A stretch of 64,000 bases of DNA from Clostridiales bacterium DTU070 (lineage in GTDB: Bacteria; Bacillota; Clostridia; DSM-8532). The notes under the pieces were generated by a model. It was not told where the DNA came from, made no database searches, and worked only from the letters and a program-made list of their open reading frames with translations. The DNA is taken from positions 1 through 64,000 of the forward strand of contig LFSH01000005.1 of NCBI GenBank assembly GCA_001513105.1, given 5' to 3'. Shown here piece after piece: positions 48,584 to 57,266 of this stretch. Numbering within the stretch: position 1 is the first letter of the stretch; each line of letters begins with the position of its first letter. The translations under genes and the position numbers were made by a program.

Positions 48584-48611
48584 TAACTTTATACAGTCAA
48601 AAAACCGATAT
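48584..48611 (+). promoter_or_regulatory. Candidate sigma-D (FliA) promoter upstream of flgE
   Basis: TAAC (48584-48587), 16 bases, then ACCGATAT (48604-48611) matches the sigma-D consensus TAAA-N14-16-GCCGATAT at 3 of 4 and 7 of 8 positions. It lies about 90 bases before flgE in the only sizeable gap of the hook region. Confidence 0.5.
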
Positions 48612-48614
48612 ATT

Positions 48615-48680
48615 GAATAAGGGTTTATTCAGCCGGACCCGCCAGGGAGGCTGACCGTTTCGGAACGATTGAAGAAACGG
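48615..48680 (+). other. Two hairpins in the flgE leader
   Basis: GAATAA/TTATTC (48615-48630) and CCGTTTC/GAAACGG (48655-48661 with 48674-48680) lie between the candidate sigma-D promoter and the flgE ribosome binding site. Neither has a T tract, so they more likely protect or regulate the mRNA than terminate it. Confidence 0.5.
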
Positions 48681-48701
48681 AAACCTTAGGAGGGGATTTA
48701 T

Positions 48702-50096
48702 ATGATGCGTTCGATGTTTTCAAGCGTTTCAGGCTTGAGATCTCATCAGACCAAGATGGACGTAATCGGCAATAACATTGCCAACGTAAATACAATTGGA
48801 TTTAAGGCCAGCAGGACCACTTTTGCCGAGATATTCGCGCAGACAGTGTCCGGAGCAGGCGCTCCCGACCCAAATACCGGACGTGGAGGAACCAACCCCG
48901 TTCAGATTGGTCTTGGTATGAATGTAAATTCGGTAGATACCCTGATGACACGCGGCAGCCTGCAGCGTACGGACAATCCTACCGATTTGTCAATTGAAGG
49001 CGAAGGCTTCTTTATTGTGCGAAATGGAAATGAAGGTATAAACATGTTTACCCGTGCAGGGAATTTTGCCATCGACAGGATGGGGAACCTGGTTACGGCA
49101 CAGGGACTGAACCTGCTGGGTTGGCAGAAATACAGCGTAGACAACAGCGGAAACTATATATTTGACACACAGGAGGAGCTTAGGCCGTTGAACCTTTACG
49201 AGGACGAATACAACCTGAACAAGCGTGTACTGGCAGCCCAGTCCACGAGCAAGGCGGTTCTGGCCGGAAACCTGGACGCCACAAAGATACCTGTCGGTGA
49301 AAACCTTAACCAAATCAGGGACTCTGTGGGTTCGGACGGTATTCCCGATGTCGATGACAGCAATGTCGATCCTCACTTCATAGTTCCGTTGACCGTTTAT
49401 GACGCCCTGGGAAATGAATACAAGCTGAATATCAGCTTCTGGAAAAACTATGTCGGCGAGGTGGACGGTTCAACGGTAACAACATGGTATTATGCCGTAA
49501 GTGCCGGAGATTCGCAAACCTCATTGAATGATGCGGCAACGGGATTCATAATGTTTGACAGCAAGGGAAGAATATTGACGAACGACGATGAATACAATGT
49601 AAGGCCGATGATCGAACTTACACCCGGTTCTGAAGTGGGGTCAGATGCATTTACCTTCGAACTGAACTTTGAAAAACTTACAATGTATGCCAGCGACAGC
49701 TCGGTGAAACCAACCCAGGTGGACGGCTATCCTCCGGGAACACTGGAATATTTCAGCATAGGTTCCGACGGTGTTATTACCGGTGTTTACAGCAACGGCA
49801 GGCAGCAGCCTCTTGGCATGGTGGCGCTGGCGGTTTTTGACAACCCTGCCGGCCTGCAGAAATCAGGAAACAACCTGTTTGTTCCTACCACGAACTCAGG
49901 TGATTTTGCCAGGGCGTACAAACCCGGTACCGAGGGTGCGGGTAGCCTGAACCCGGGAACACTGGAGATGTCGAATGTGGACCTTGCCCAGCAGTTTACC
50001 GAAATGATTGTAACCCAGCGCGGCTTCCAGGCAAACAGCAGGGTAATAACAGCCTCAGATGAAATACTTCAGGAACTGGCTAATATGAAGAGATAA
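48702..50096 (+). CDS. flgE: Flagellar hook protein FlgE
   Basis: Structural subunit of the hook, 464 aa, exported by the type III system. N-terminal SGLRSHQTKMDVIGNNIANVNT and C-terminal LAQQFTEMIVTQRGFQANSR form the axial coiled coil, flanking hook domains with GLGMNVNSVDTLMTRGSLQ. AGGAGGGG precedes the paired ATGs (48702/48705). Confidence 0.95.
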   Translation: MMRSMFSSVSGLRSHQTKMDVIGNNIANVNTIGFKASRTTFAEIFAQTVSGAGAPDPNTGRGGTNPVQIGLGMNVNSVDTLMTRGSLQRTDNPTDLSIEGEGFFIVRNGNEGINMFTRAGNFAIDRMGNLVTAQGLNLLGWQKYSVDNSGNYIFDTQEELRPLNLYEDEYNLNKRVLAAQSTSKAVLAGNLDATKIPVGENLNQIRDSVGSDGIPDVDDSNVDPHFIVPLTVYDALGNEYKLNISFWKNYVGEVDGSTVTTWYYAVSAGDSQTSLNDAATGFIMFDSKGRILTNDDEYNVRPMIELTPGSEVGSDAFTFELNFEKLTMYASDSSVKPTQVDGYPPGTLEYFSIGSDGVITGVYSNGRQQPLGMVALAVFDNPAGLQKSGNNLFVPTTNSGDFARAYKPGTEGAGSLNPGTLEMSNVDLAQQFTEMIVTQRGFQANSRVITASDEILQELANMKR

Positions 50097-50113
50097 TTTT
50101 ACTTAAACGGGAT

Positions 50114-50149
50114 GGCGGAAGCCGGTAAATGCAATTTCCGGTTTCCGCC
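50114..50149 (+). other. Very strong hairpin between flgE and flbD
   Basis: GGCGGAAGCCGG (50114-50125) pairs over 12 positions (one G-U) with CCGGTTTCCGCC (50138-50149). The loop can extend the stem by AAAT/ATTT. There is no T tract, so it is better suited to shielding the flgE 3' end from nucleases than to termination. Confidence 0.75.
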
Positions 50150-50185
50150 GGGGCCCAATCGGTTTATACGGGGCTGGTGGTTGAT

Positions 50186-50380
50186 ATGATAGAAGTAACA
50201 AGGCTGAACAATAAACTATTTGTGCTTAACTGCGAGCTGATAGAGACTGTTGAGGCAACTCCCGATACCATTATTACGTTAACCAACGGAAAGAAATACG
50301 TTGTTGCTGAAAAGGTTGAAGATATTGTCGAAAAAGTGATAGAATATAAGAGAAAAATACTCTGTCGTATCGAAGAGTAA
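50186..50380 (+). CDS. flbD: FlbD/SwrD family flagellar protein
   Basis: Small protein (64 aa) that in Bacillus (SwrD) raises swarming motor torque. MIEVTRLNNKLFVLNCELIE and ATPDTIITLTNGKKYVV are typical. The frame opens at 50129, but the ATG at 50186 gives the family length; its ribosome binding site (GGTGGTTGAT) is weak. It sits directly after the flgE hairpin. Confidence 0.9.
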   Translation: MIEVTRLNNKLFVLNCELIETVEATPDTIITLTNGKKYVVAEKVEDIVEKVIEYKRKILCRIEE

Positions 50381-50401
50381 TTCTATAAGGGGTGTAACAG
50401 A

Positions 50402-50923
50402 TTGGAAAGAAAAGGAACATACACAATTCTGTTGTCAATAATCGCTGTGTTATCCCTGGCATTGGCAGTGCTCGTGGTATTTCTTTTTATCTCGTACCCG
50501 AGCAGGGAAAAGGATAACAGGCTTATCCAGACCGATAACCCTATCACAGAGCGGGTTGTTCCCGATGAAGAAATGGGAGAGTTCAAGCTGTTCGACGGCC
50601 AGGAAAAGCTGTTTGCTCTGAAGGATGAACCCGACCGCGCCGATTCAATCGTACTGGTGTCGGTTTCAATAAAGTATGATACCGGAGTGAAACGCAGGGA
50701 TGAGGAAAAAATAGTCAATCTGATTACACTATACAAGAGCGAACTTGAGCAGGCTGTTGGAGATTATTTCGCAAATATGACCTACACCGAGGCAAAGGAC
50801 ATCGAGACCCGCTATAAGGCAAGAGACGACCTTTTGCAAATCTTTAACAGCATACTCAACGAGAATAAAGAGTCAAAGCAGAAGATAGTTTACAGGGTCA
50901 CTTTGAATATGCTTCCGCAATAG
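50402..50923 (+). CDS. fliL: Flagellar basal-body associated protein FliL
   Basis: Single-pass membrane protein (173 aa) that forms rings around stator units. Membrane helix about 11-32, periplasmic SPFH-like domain with SIVLVSVSIKYDTGVKRRDEE and a short C terminus. The start is TTG with AAGGGGTGTAA upstream. Confidence 0.88.
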   Translation: MERKGTYTILLSIIAVLSLALAVLVVFLFISYPSREKDNRLIQTDNPITERVVPDEEMGEFKLFDGQEKLFALKDEPDRADSIVLVSVSIKYDTGVKRRDEEKIVNLITLYKSELEQAVGDYFANMTYTEAKDIETRYKARDDLLQIFNSILNENKESKQKIVYRVTLNMLPQ

Positions 50924-50947
50924 CGGTGATGCAAGGGGGGTAATGAT

Positions 50948-51937
50948 TTGGGAGACATACTGTCCCAAACCGAAATTGATGATTTGCTTGCCCAGTTGAG
51001 TGCGGGGGAATTGAATGCCAATGAACTTAAATCCAGCACGAGCGAAAAGAAGATAAAGAACCACGATTTCAAAAGGCCGAGCAAGTTTGCAAAGGATCAC
51101 CTGCGCACATTGCAGATTATCCAGGAAAACTATGCAAGGCTGGTAACCAACTTCCTCTCGGGCTATTTAAGGACATTGGTTCAGATAGATTTAATATCGA
51201 TGGAAGCCGTTCAGTATTCTGAATTTTCAAATTCCATAGCCAACCCGGCGGTCCTGGCGATTGTAAACTTTAATCCGCTGCCGGGCAGTGTTATATTTGA
51301 TTTATCCCCTTCCATTGCCTATGCATTGATAGAAAGGATGCTTGGCGGAAAAGGCGGGGGAAGAATGAAAAAAGTCCGGGGATTTACAGAGATTGAAATT
51401 GCGATACTTATGCGTACGATATCGCAGATGCTCACATATATGCGAGAGCCTTGGGAAAACGTGGTGGAGGTAAAACCTTCACTGAATGCAATTGAAACCA
51501 ATGCACAGTTTGTTCAGATAGTGAACCCGACAGAAATGGTTGCACTTGCAACGTTCCAGGCAAAAATCGGGGAAGTTGAAGGCCTTATGAATTTCTGCAT
51601 ACCGCACATGGTACTTGAGCCTGTAATGGACAAGCTGAGCACGAAGATATGGTTTTCAATGATCGAAAAAGGTGCAGATGAAGAGACCCAGAAGGCCATC
51701 GAGAGTAAGGTGGCTGAAACCGAGGTTCCGTTAATTGCAGTTCTCGGAAAGGCAACCCTTTTGGTATCGGAATTTCTGGAATTGCAGGCGGGTGATGTAC
51801 TGCAGCTGGATACAGCAGTGGACGGAGATATTCAGGTTATGGTTGGTTCTTTGCATAAATTTAACGGAAAACCCGGAGTCAGAAATAAAAAAGCTGCAAT
51901 TAAGGTGACCGAGGTTATCAGAAGGGAGGATGAATAA
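50948..51937 (+). CDS. fliM: Flagellar motor switch protein FliM
   Basis: C-ring component (329 aa) that binds CheY-P at its N terminus (GDILSQTEIDDLLAQLSAGE) and FliG through its CheC-like middle (SPSIAYALIERMLGGKGG). A SpoA/FliN-like domain ends the protein. TTG start with AAGGGGGG upstream. The stop is directly followed by the fliY ATG. Confidence 0.95.
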   Translation: MGDILSQTEIDDLLAQLSAGELNANELKSSTSEKKIKNHDFKRPSKFAKDHLRTLQIIQENYARLVTNFLSGYLRTLVQIDLISMEAVQYSEFSNSIANPAVLAIVNFNPLPGSVIFDLSPSIAYALIERMLGGKGGGRMKKVRGFTEIEIAILMRTISQMLTYMREPWENVVEVKPSLNAIETNAQFVQIVNPTEMVALATFQAKIGEVEGLMNFCIPHMVLEPVMDKLSTKIWFSMIEKGADEETQKAIESKVAETEVPLIAVLGKATLLVSEFLELQAGDVLQLDTAVDGDIQVMVGSLHKFNGKPGVRNKKAAIKVTEVIRREDE

Positions 51938-53107
51938 ATGGATGATATGCTTTCTCAGGCTGAAATTGACGCTCTGTTAAGCGGCAGCTTTAACCCGGAT
52001 GATGGAAACAATGACGACAGTCAGGAAATTGTTGTGACCGATGTTCTTACGGCAGAGGAAATTGATGCTTTGGGCGAAATCGGAAATATCAGCATGGGTA
52101 CTTCTGCAACTACCCTTTATATGCTGCTGGGACATAAGGTAACAATAACAACTCCCAAAGTATCTGTTATGAAATGGGAGGATCTTTCAAAGCAATATCC
52201 CGAACCATATGTTGCTGTTAAGATAAAGTTTACAAACGGTATTATGGGGGATAACCTCCTGATAATAAGAGAACCTGATGTAAAAATTATAACTGATTTG
52301 ATGATGGGTGGTTCCGGAACGATTGATGAAAAAACAGAGATAACGGAATTGCACCTCAGTGCAATCAGTGAGGCCATGAATCAGATGGTAGGATCGGCAG
52401 CCACATCATTGTCATCAATGTTTCATAAGAGAGTGGAGATCTCGCCGCCTGAATCACTGCTTGTTCATTTTGCCGAAGATATCGACAAGATAAGGTTTGA
52501 CAGGAAGAAGGAAGTTGTGGTTGTAGGTTTCACGCTGAAGGTGGGAAAATTGATTGACAGTTCGATGATGCAGCTGCTTCCTATTGACTTTGCAAAGGAA
52601 ATGGTTTACAACCTGATTGATACACAGATAAAACCTGAAACCCGTGAGAAACCGGAAGCAGAACCTGAACCCAAACCTTCGGCCGAGTCCCGGGTTCAAC
52701 AGGAAAAACAGGCTGTAAGTCAGCAGAATATTCCGCAGCAGGAAGTGTACGATTATTCATATACACCGAATACGCGACCGCCTGCACATCATGAACCTCC
52801 GGTTAATGTAAGGCCTGCGGAGTTTCAGTCCTTTGATTCGGGTTCGAATGTATTGGGCTCACAAAATATAAACCTGTTAATGGATGTGCCCCTTCAGATT
52901 ACCGTTGAACTGGGAAGGACATCAAAGAAAATAAAGGAAATACTCGAGTTCGGACAAGGATCCATTATTGAACTTGACAAACTTTCAGGCGAGCCGGTGG
53001 ATATACTGGTAAACGGAAAAAATATTGCAAAAGGTGAAGTAGTTGTAATCGATGAAAGTTTTGGTGTACGGATTACCGATATCATTCATCCGTCAAAAAG
53101 GCTATAA
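51938..53107 (+). CDS. fliY: Flagellar motor switch phosphatase FliY (FliN-type)
   Basis: C-ring protein (389 aa) combining a CheY-P phosphatase (CheC-like) domain with a FliN domain. The N-terminal peptide MDDMLSQAEIDALLSG binds CheY-P. TAEEIDALGEIGNISMGTSA and LHLSAISEAMNQMVGSAATS carry the phosphatase Glu-x2-Asn motifs. A Pro/Glu/Gln linker (about 235-305) leads to the FliN domain with LDVPLQITVELGRTSKKIKE-type sequence (residues near 318-337). Confidence 0.93.
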   Translation: MDDMLSQAEIDALLSGSFNPDDGNNDDSQEIVVTDVLTAEEIDALGEIGNISMGTSATTLYMLLGHKVTITTPKVSVMKWEDLSKQYPEPYVAVKIKFTNGIMGDNLLIIREPDVKIITDLMMGGSGTIDEKTEITELHLSAISEAMNQMVGSAATSLSSMFHKRVEISPPESLLVHFAEDIDKIRFDRKKEVVVVGFTLKVGKLIDSSMMQLLPIDFAKEMVYNLIDTQIKPETREKPEAEPEPKPSAESRVQQEKQAVSQQNIPQQEVYDYSYTPNTRPPAHHEPPVNVRPAEFQSFDSGSNVLGSQNINLLMDVPLQITVELGRTSKKIKEILEFGQGSIIELDKLSGEPVDILVNGKNIAKGEVVVIDESFGVRITDIIHPSKRL

Positions 53108-53123
53108 TAATAAATAATCCTTT

Positions 53124-53154
53124 AATAAAACTTAAACTTATGTTTAGGTTTATT
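53124..53154 (+). other. Long AT-rich hairpin between fliY and cheY
   Basis: AATAAAACTTAAAC (53124-53137) pairs with GTTTAGGTTTATT (53142-53154) with one bulge and one U-G pair around TTAT. It could be a processing or partial termination site between the C-ring genes and cheY. Confidence 0.55.
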
Positions 53155-53201
53155 GAATAAAAACTGACTGTTTATATGATTGCAAGGAGAGGATTAATGA
53201 T

Positions 53202-53561
53202 ATGGCGAATATACTGATCGTAGATGATGCAGCATTTATGAGAATGATGATTAAGGATATTCTTGTGAAGAATGGCTATACAGTAGTTGGGGAAGCTGAG
53301 AACGGTCTTAAGGCTGTGGAAAAATTCAAGGAGCTTAATCCCGATTTGGTGATAATGGATATAACAATGCCTGAAATGGACGGGATTCAAGCCGTCAGGC
53401 AGATTAAGGAAGTAAAATCCGATGCCAAGATTATCATGTGTTCGGCTATGGGCCAGCAGGCAATGGTTATTGAATCAATACAGGCAGGTGCCCGCGATTT
53501 CATCGTTAAACCATTTCAGGCCGACAGGGTCCTGGAGGCCGTTAAAAAAGTGGTTGGATAG
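53202..53561 (+). CDS. cheY: Chemotaxis response regulator CheY
   Basis: Single-domain receiver (119 aa) that, when phosphorylated by CheA, binds the switch. Asp8/Asp9 region VDDAAFMRMMI, phospho-acceptor in LVIMDITMPEMDGIQ, Ser/Thr site CSAMGQQ and Lys in FIVKPFQ are present. Lies between fliY and fliO as in Bacillus. Confidence 0.95.
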   Translation: MANILIVDDAAFMRMMIKDILVKNGYTVVGEAENGLKAVEKFKELNPDLVIMDITMPEMDGIQAVRQIKEVKSDAKIIMCSAMGQQAMVIESIQAGARDFIVKPFQADRVLEAVKKVVG

Positions 53562-53572
53562 GATAAGTTGAA

Positions 53573-54112
53573 ATGACAGGTTTGTTGAAATGGTCATCAA
53601 TACTTTTGACATCAGGAAACCTTCTTGAAAATTCGGACAGAACAAATCCGGTGCTTGAATTGCTGGGTATTTTCCTTATCTTCTGCTGTGTACTTTATCT
53701 TGCTTATGTTGCATCACGTTTTATAGGCAAAAAGTTTGCAGCAGCAGGCCGTTCCAGGTATATAAACGTGGTTGAACGGGTAAGCCTTGGTCTTGACAAG
53801 CATTTATTCCTTGTAAAGGTCGGGGCGGAACACTATTTGTTTATGTCCGGCAGGAAGGATTTCAGGCTGGTGGCAAAAGTTGCAGTCGACAAAGAAGTTG
53901 CTGAAGAGCAGGGGCAGGATGATCAGCCAAACGAATCTGTTTTTGATTTTCGCGAGATATTCGACAAGTATGTGAACAAAAACATAGTAAAGCTGAAAAA
54001 GAAGAAAAAGAAAAGTGACAGTGCCGCTCCTGAGGAAAAAGGAGAAACGCTCAGGGAAAACATTGACAGGCTGAAAAAAATGCAGGATAAAAGCTACGAT
54101 AAGGAAGTTTAA
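53573..54112 (+). CDS. fliO: Flagellar biosynthesis protein FliO (FliZ)
   Basis: Single-pass membrane protein (179 aa) that helps assemble the FliPQR export gate. Hydrophobic helix about 28-50, then a soluble part with INVVERVSLGLDKHLFLVKVG and a Lys-rich tail (KLKKKKKKSD). Diverges widely, so the call rests on pattern and on position before fliP. Confidence 0.82.
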   Translation: MTGLLKWSSILLTSGNLLENSDRTNPVLELLGIFLIFCCVLYLAYVASRFIGKKFAAAGRSRYINVVERVSLGLDKHLFLVKVGAEHYLFMSGRKDFRLVAKVAVDKEVAEEQGQDDQPNESVFDFREIFDKYVNKNIVKLKKKKKKSDSAAPEEKGETLRENIDRLKKMQDKSYDKEV

Positions 54113-54114
54113 AT

Positions 54115-54891
54115 ATGGTTGGAAAAAAATCAAAACTGATAGCCTCGATACTTGTAATTCTGCTTCTGACAGTAGCTTCAGGTATTATTGCATATGCACA
54201 GACAGGCATAACCATATCGGATGAAGGTATTACGATAAATACTTCAGATGATCCGGAAGATGTAACAAACAGTATAAAGCTGCTGCTTTATCTGACAGTC
54301 CTTTCGATACTCCCGTCAATCATTATTATGATGACTTCCTTTACAAGGATTATTGTCATACTTTCATTTTTAAGAAATGCCATGGGAACACAGCAAATGC
54401 CGCCAAACCAGGTACTTATCGGTTTGGCTTTGTTTCTGACATTTTTTATCATGTCACCGGTATTGACCGACCTTAACGAACAGGCATTAAAACCGTTTTC
54501 AGAGAATGAAATCACGCTGGAAGAGGCCATTGACAATGCGTCGGACATTATGAAGGATTTCATGCTGAACAAGGCAAAGGTCCGGGAGAAGGATCTGGCC
54601 TTGTTCGCCAATATTGCGGGAGTGGAGCAGCCTGATGATATTAATGATCTGCCGATGAAAGTAGTAATTCCCGCATTCATGATCAGCGAACTGACGATAG
54701 CATTCAAGGTAGGTTTCATGTTGTACATACCTTTCCTGATAATAGACATGGTAGTTGCCAGTACATTAATGTCAATGGGAATGATGATGCTTCCCCCGGT
54801 GATGATATCACTGCCTTTCAAAATACTACTGTTTTTGCTCGTCGATGGCTGGAATCTTGTAGTAGGAACCATTATACAATCCTTTGGGTAA
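54115..54891 (+). CDS. fliP: Flagellar export gate protein FliP
   Basis: Core of the type III export gate, 258 aa. Cleavable signal sequence (about 1-28) and four membrane helices with MMTSFTRIIVILSFLRNAMG, NQVLIGLALFLTFFIMSP and the C-terminal VDGWNLVVGTII signature. Starts two bases after fliO. Confidence 0.96.
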   Translation: MVGKKSKLIASILVILLLTVASGIIAYAQTGITISDEGITINTSDDPEDVTNSIKLLLYLTVLSILPSIIIMMTSFTRIIVILSFLRNAMGTQQMPPNQVLIGLALFLTFFIMSPVLTDLNEQALKPFSENEITLEEAIDNASDIMKDFMLNKAKVREKDLALFANIAGVEQPDDINDLPMKVVIPAFMISELTIAFKVGFMLYIPFLIIDMVVASTLMSMGMMMLPPVMISLPFKILLFLLVDGWNLVVGTIIQSFG

Positions 54892-54938
54892 ATCCGTTCT
54901 GCTGCTTTGAGAATTAGCCAAGGGGAGGGAGAGTAATC

Positions 54939-55208
54939 ATGGAACAGCAGGTGCTGGATATTGCAAGAAATGCGGTTCTGGTTATTATCAAACTGTCGGC
55001 ACCGCTTTTAGGTGTAGCGCTGATAGTGGGGCTGGCAATAAGTATATTCCAGGCCACAACACAGATCCAGGAACAGACCCTTTCGTTCGTGCCGAAGATT
55101 CTTGCGGTTTTTCTTTCGCTGTATATTTTTGGAGCATGGATAATGACAACATTGAAGGAATTCACTTTGAACCTTTACGATAATATTCTAAGGTTTATCA
55201 GCTATTAG
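54939..55208 (+). CDS. fliQ: Flagellar export gate protein FliQ
   Basis: Small two-helix membrane protein (89 aa) of the export gate. LLGVALIVGLAISIFQATTQ and EQTLSFVPKILAVF are canonical. AGGGGAGGGAG precedes the ATG. Confidence 0.95.
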   Translation: MEQQVLDIARNAVLVIIKLSAPLLGVALIVGLAISIFQATTQIQEQTLSFVPKILAVFLSLYIFGAWIMTTLKEFTLNLYDNILRFISY

Positions 55209-55260
55209 ACCGATAGCAAATTAAGATTGAAAAAAGTTGCGGCTGTACAGGGAGACCGGT

Positions 55261-56046
55261 ATGGATTTTGATATATTTCTTGATTTCTGGGATATCTTTT
55301 TACTGGTATTTGTTCGCGTTACTGGTTTATTCGTAGTATCGCCCATTTTTGGAAGGAGAAACATACCCGTATATTACAAGGTAGGTTTTTCTTTTTTGCT
55401 TGCCGTTATTCTTTCCTTAACGATACCGGTGCCCGATCTGCGGGAATATACTACCCTGCTGTCGTTTATTCTTCTGGCTGCCAAGGAATTTGTCATAGGT
55501 CTTACCCTGGGATTCATATCTTACCTTATTACAACTTCCATATACCTTGCCGGGCAAATGATTGACATGCATATAGGCTTTGGCATGGTAAATGTTTTTG
55601 ACCCGCTGACCAATATCCAGATACCTATTACAGCAAACTTCTATTTCATTGTTGCGTCACTGATGCTGCTGATCATGGACGGGCACCACCTTCTTATTTA
55701 CACGCTGTGCGACAGTTTTACGCTGTTCCCGATAGGGAGCAGAATAGTTATTGAACAGTCCCTGGTGGATTTTATCGTGAATATGATTACATCCATTTTT
55801 GTGATAAGTTTTAAAATCGCAGCACCGATAACCTGCGCCATCCTTATAACCGATGTTGCGCTCGGGATTATCGCCAGGGCTGTTCCGCAGGTTCATGTAT
55901 TCATCGTCGGTCTGCCTTTGAAAATCCTGGTCGGTTTTATTGTCATGGCGATAACAATAACAGCTTTCAGAGGCATAATTCATGTGCTGATGGACGGCAT
56001 GAACAGGGAATTTATAGACTTTCTGAGAATAATAAGGGGTGAATGA
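55261..56046 (+). CDS. fliR: Flagellar export gate protein FliR
   Basis: Polytopic export gate subunit (261 aa, about six helices) with VRVTGLFVVSPIFGRRNIP and DVALGIIARAVPQVHVFIVG. The frame opens at TTG 55237, but ATG 55261 with GGGAG upstream matches family N termini. Its last codons overlap the annotated start of flhB by eight bases. Confidence 0.94.
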   Translation: MDFDIFLDFWDIFLLVFVRVTGLFVVSPIFGRRNIPVYYKVGFSFLLAVILSLTIPVPDLREYTTLLSFILLAAKEFVIGLTLGFISYLITTSIYLAGQMIDMHIGFGMVNVFDPLTNIQIPITANFYFIVASLMLLIMDGHHLLIYTLCDSFTLFPIGSRIVIEQSLVDFIVNMITSIFVISFKIAAPITCAILITDVALGIIARAVPQVHVFIVGLPLKILVGFIVMAITITAFRGIIHVLMDGMNREFIDFLRIIRGE

Positions 56047-57205
56047 AATTATTGCAGGTTCACCTGATTACAGAAAACAAGCAATACAATTTCAAGTAAG
56101 GAGAAGTACTGTCCGGGTAAACCTGCAGTTTTTTGCAGACGGACAGAAAACCGAAAAGGCTACCCCGAAAAGAAGGCAGGATGCAAGAGAGAAAGGGCAG
56201 GTACTTCACAGCAGGGAGATTTCCTCTGCGCTTATACTCCTGTTTGTATTTCTTGCATTAAAAGCCCTGGGGGGTTATATCTACAGCGAGATAGCAGCCC
56301 TTTTCAGGCTATGCACAACTTCCCTTGCTACAGGCTTTAACGCCGATTCAATGAATGAGATTAATGGCCTTTTGGGGCTGGTTTTAATCCAGTTGCTGAA
56401 AATTACTGGGCCGTTGTTTGCGATTGCGCTGTTTATCGGTGTTGGGGCAACCTATGCCCAGGTTGGTTCGCTGTTTACAGTTGAACCGCTTAAACCCAAG
56501 CTCAACAGGCTCAACCCGATAAACGGGATAAAGAGAATCTTTTCACTCAGGGGTTTGACAGAACTTATCAAATCCATCCTGAAAATAGTTGTAATAGGTG
56601 TTGTGGGCTGGAAAAGCATAGAGGCCGAAGCAGTCAACATTGCAAAACTTATGAATCTGGATGTGCTGTCCATTGTAGGATACATAGCATCCACGGCAAT
56701 AAATGTTGCGATAAAAATCTGCATGTGTATGGTCGCGATAGCGGTTCTGGATTTCCTGTACCAATGGTGGCAGTATGAGATGGATTTGAGGATGACCAAG
56801 CAGGAAGTGAAGGAAGAATACAAGGAGACAGAAGGAAATCCCGAAACAAAGCAGAGAATCCGCAGCAAACAGCGCGAGATTTCTACGCGCAGAATGCTGA
56901 GCGAAGTGCCGAAAGCTGACGTGGTCATTACAAACCCTACCCATTACGCAGTTGCAATTGTTTATGATTCAGACAAGGCACCGGCGCCTGTTGTTGTCGC
57001 AAAAGGGCAGGATTACCTTGCACAGCGCATAAAAGAGGTTGCGAAGGAAAACGGTGTGGAACTGGTGGAAAACAGGGAAGTTGCACAGGCCCTGTACAAA
57101 AGCGTTGATATTGGACAGCAGGTGCCGCCGGAGTTGTACCAGGCTGTTGCTGAAATTCTTGCCTTTGTTTACAGGTTGAAAGGAAAGGTTCCTGCAGAAG
57201 CATAA
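56039..57205 (+). CDS. flhB: Flagellar export switch protein FlhB
   Basis: Export apparatus protein that switches substrate class by autocleavage at NPTH, present as VVITNPTHYAVAIVYD. Four membrane helices lie at about 60-230, then the cytoplasmic domain with QRIKEVAKENGVELVENREV. The only ordinary in-frame start is GTG 56039, within fliR and with a weak ribosome binding site. It adds some 24 residues before [19 protein letters not shown], where Bacillus FlhB is believed to begin. A good AAGGAG (56098-56103) sits just before that point with no usual start codon after it. The N terminus is thus uncertain; the product is not. Confidence 0.93.
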   Translation: MNEIIAGSPDYRKQAIQFQVRRSTVRVNLQFFADGQKTEKATPKRRQDAREKGQVLHSREISSALILLFVFLALKALGGYIYSEIAALFRLCTTSLATGFNADSMNEINGLLGLVLIQLLKITGPLFAIALFIGVGATYAQVGSLFTVEPLKPKLNRLNPINGIKRIFSLRGLTELIKSILKIVVIGVVGWKSIEAEAVNIAKLMNLDVLSIVGYIASTAINVAIKICMCMVAIAVLDFLYQWWQYEMDLRMTKQEVKEEYKETEGNPETKQRIRSKQREISTRRMLSEVPKADVVITNPTHYAVAIVYDSDKAPAPVVVAKGQDYLAQRIKEVAKENGVELVENREVAQALYKSVDIGQQVPPELYQAVAEILAFVYRLKGKVPAEA

Positions 57206-57266
57206 ATTTCCACCTGTTTATGCCAATGATATCTTCAAACACCTGATATTTTGTGGTAAAGAAAGC

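Noticed and set aside
48584-48680. Possible c-di-GMP riboswitch in the flgE leader
   Set aside because: Hairpins are present, but the conserved GEMM sequence elements are not.
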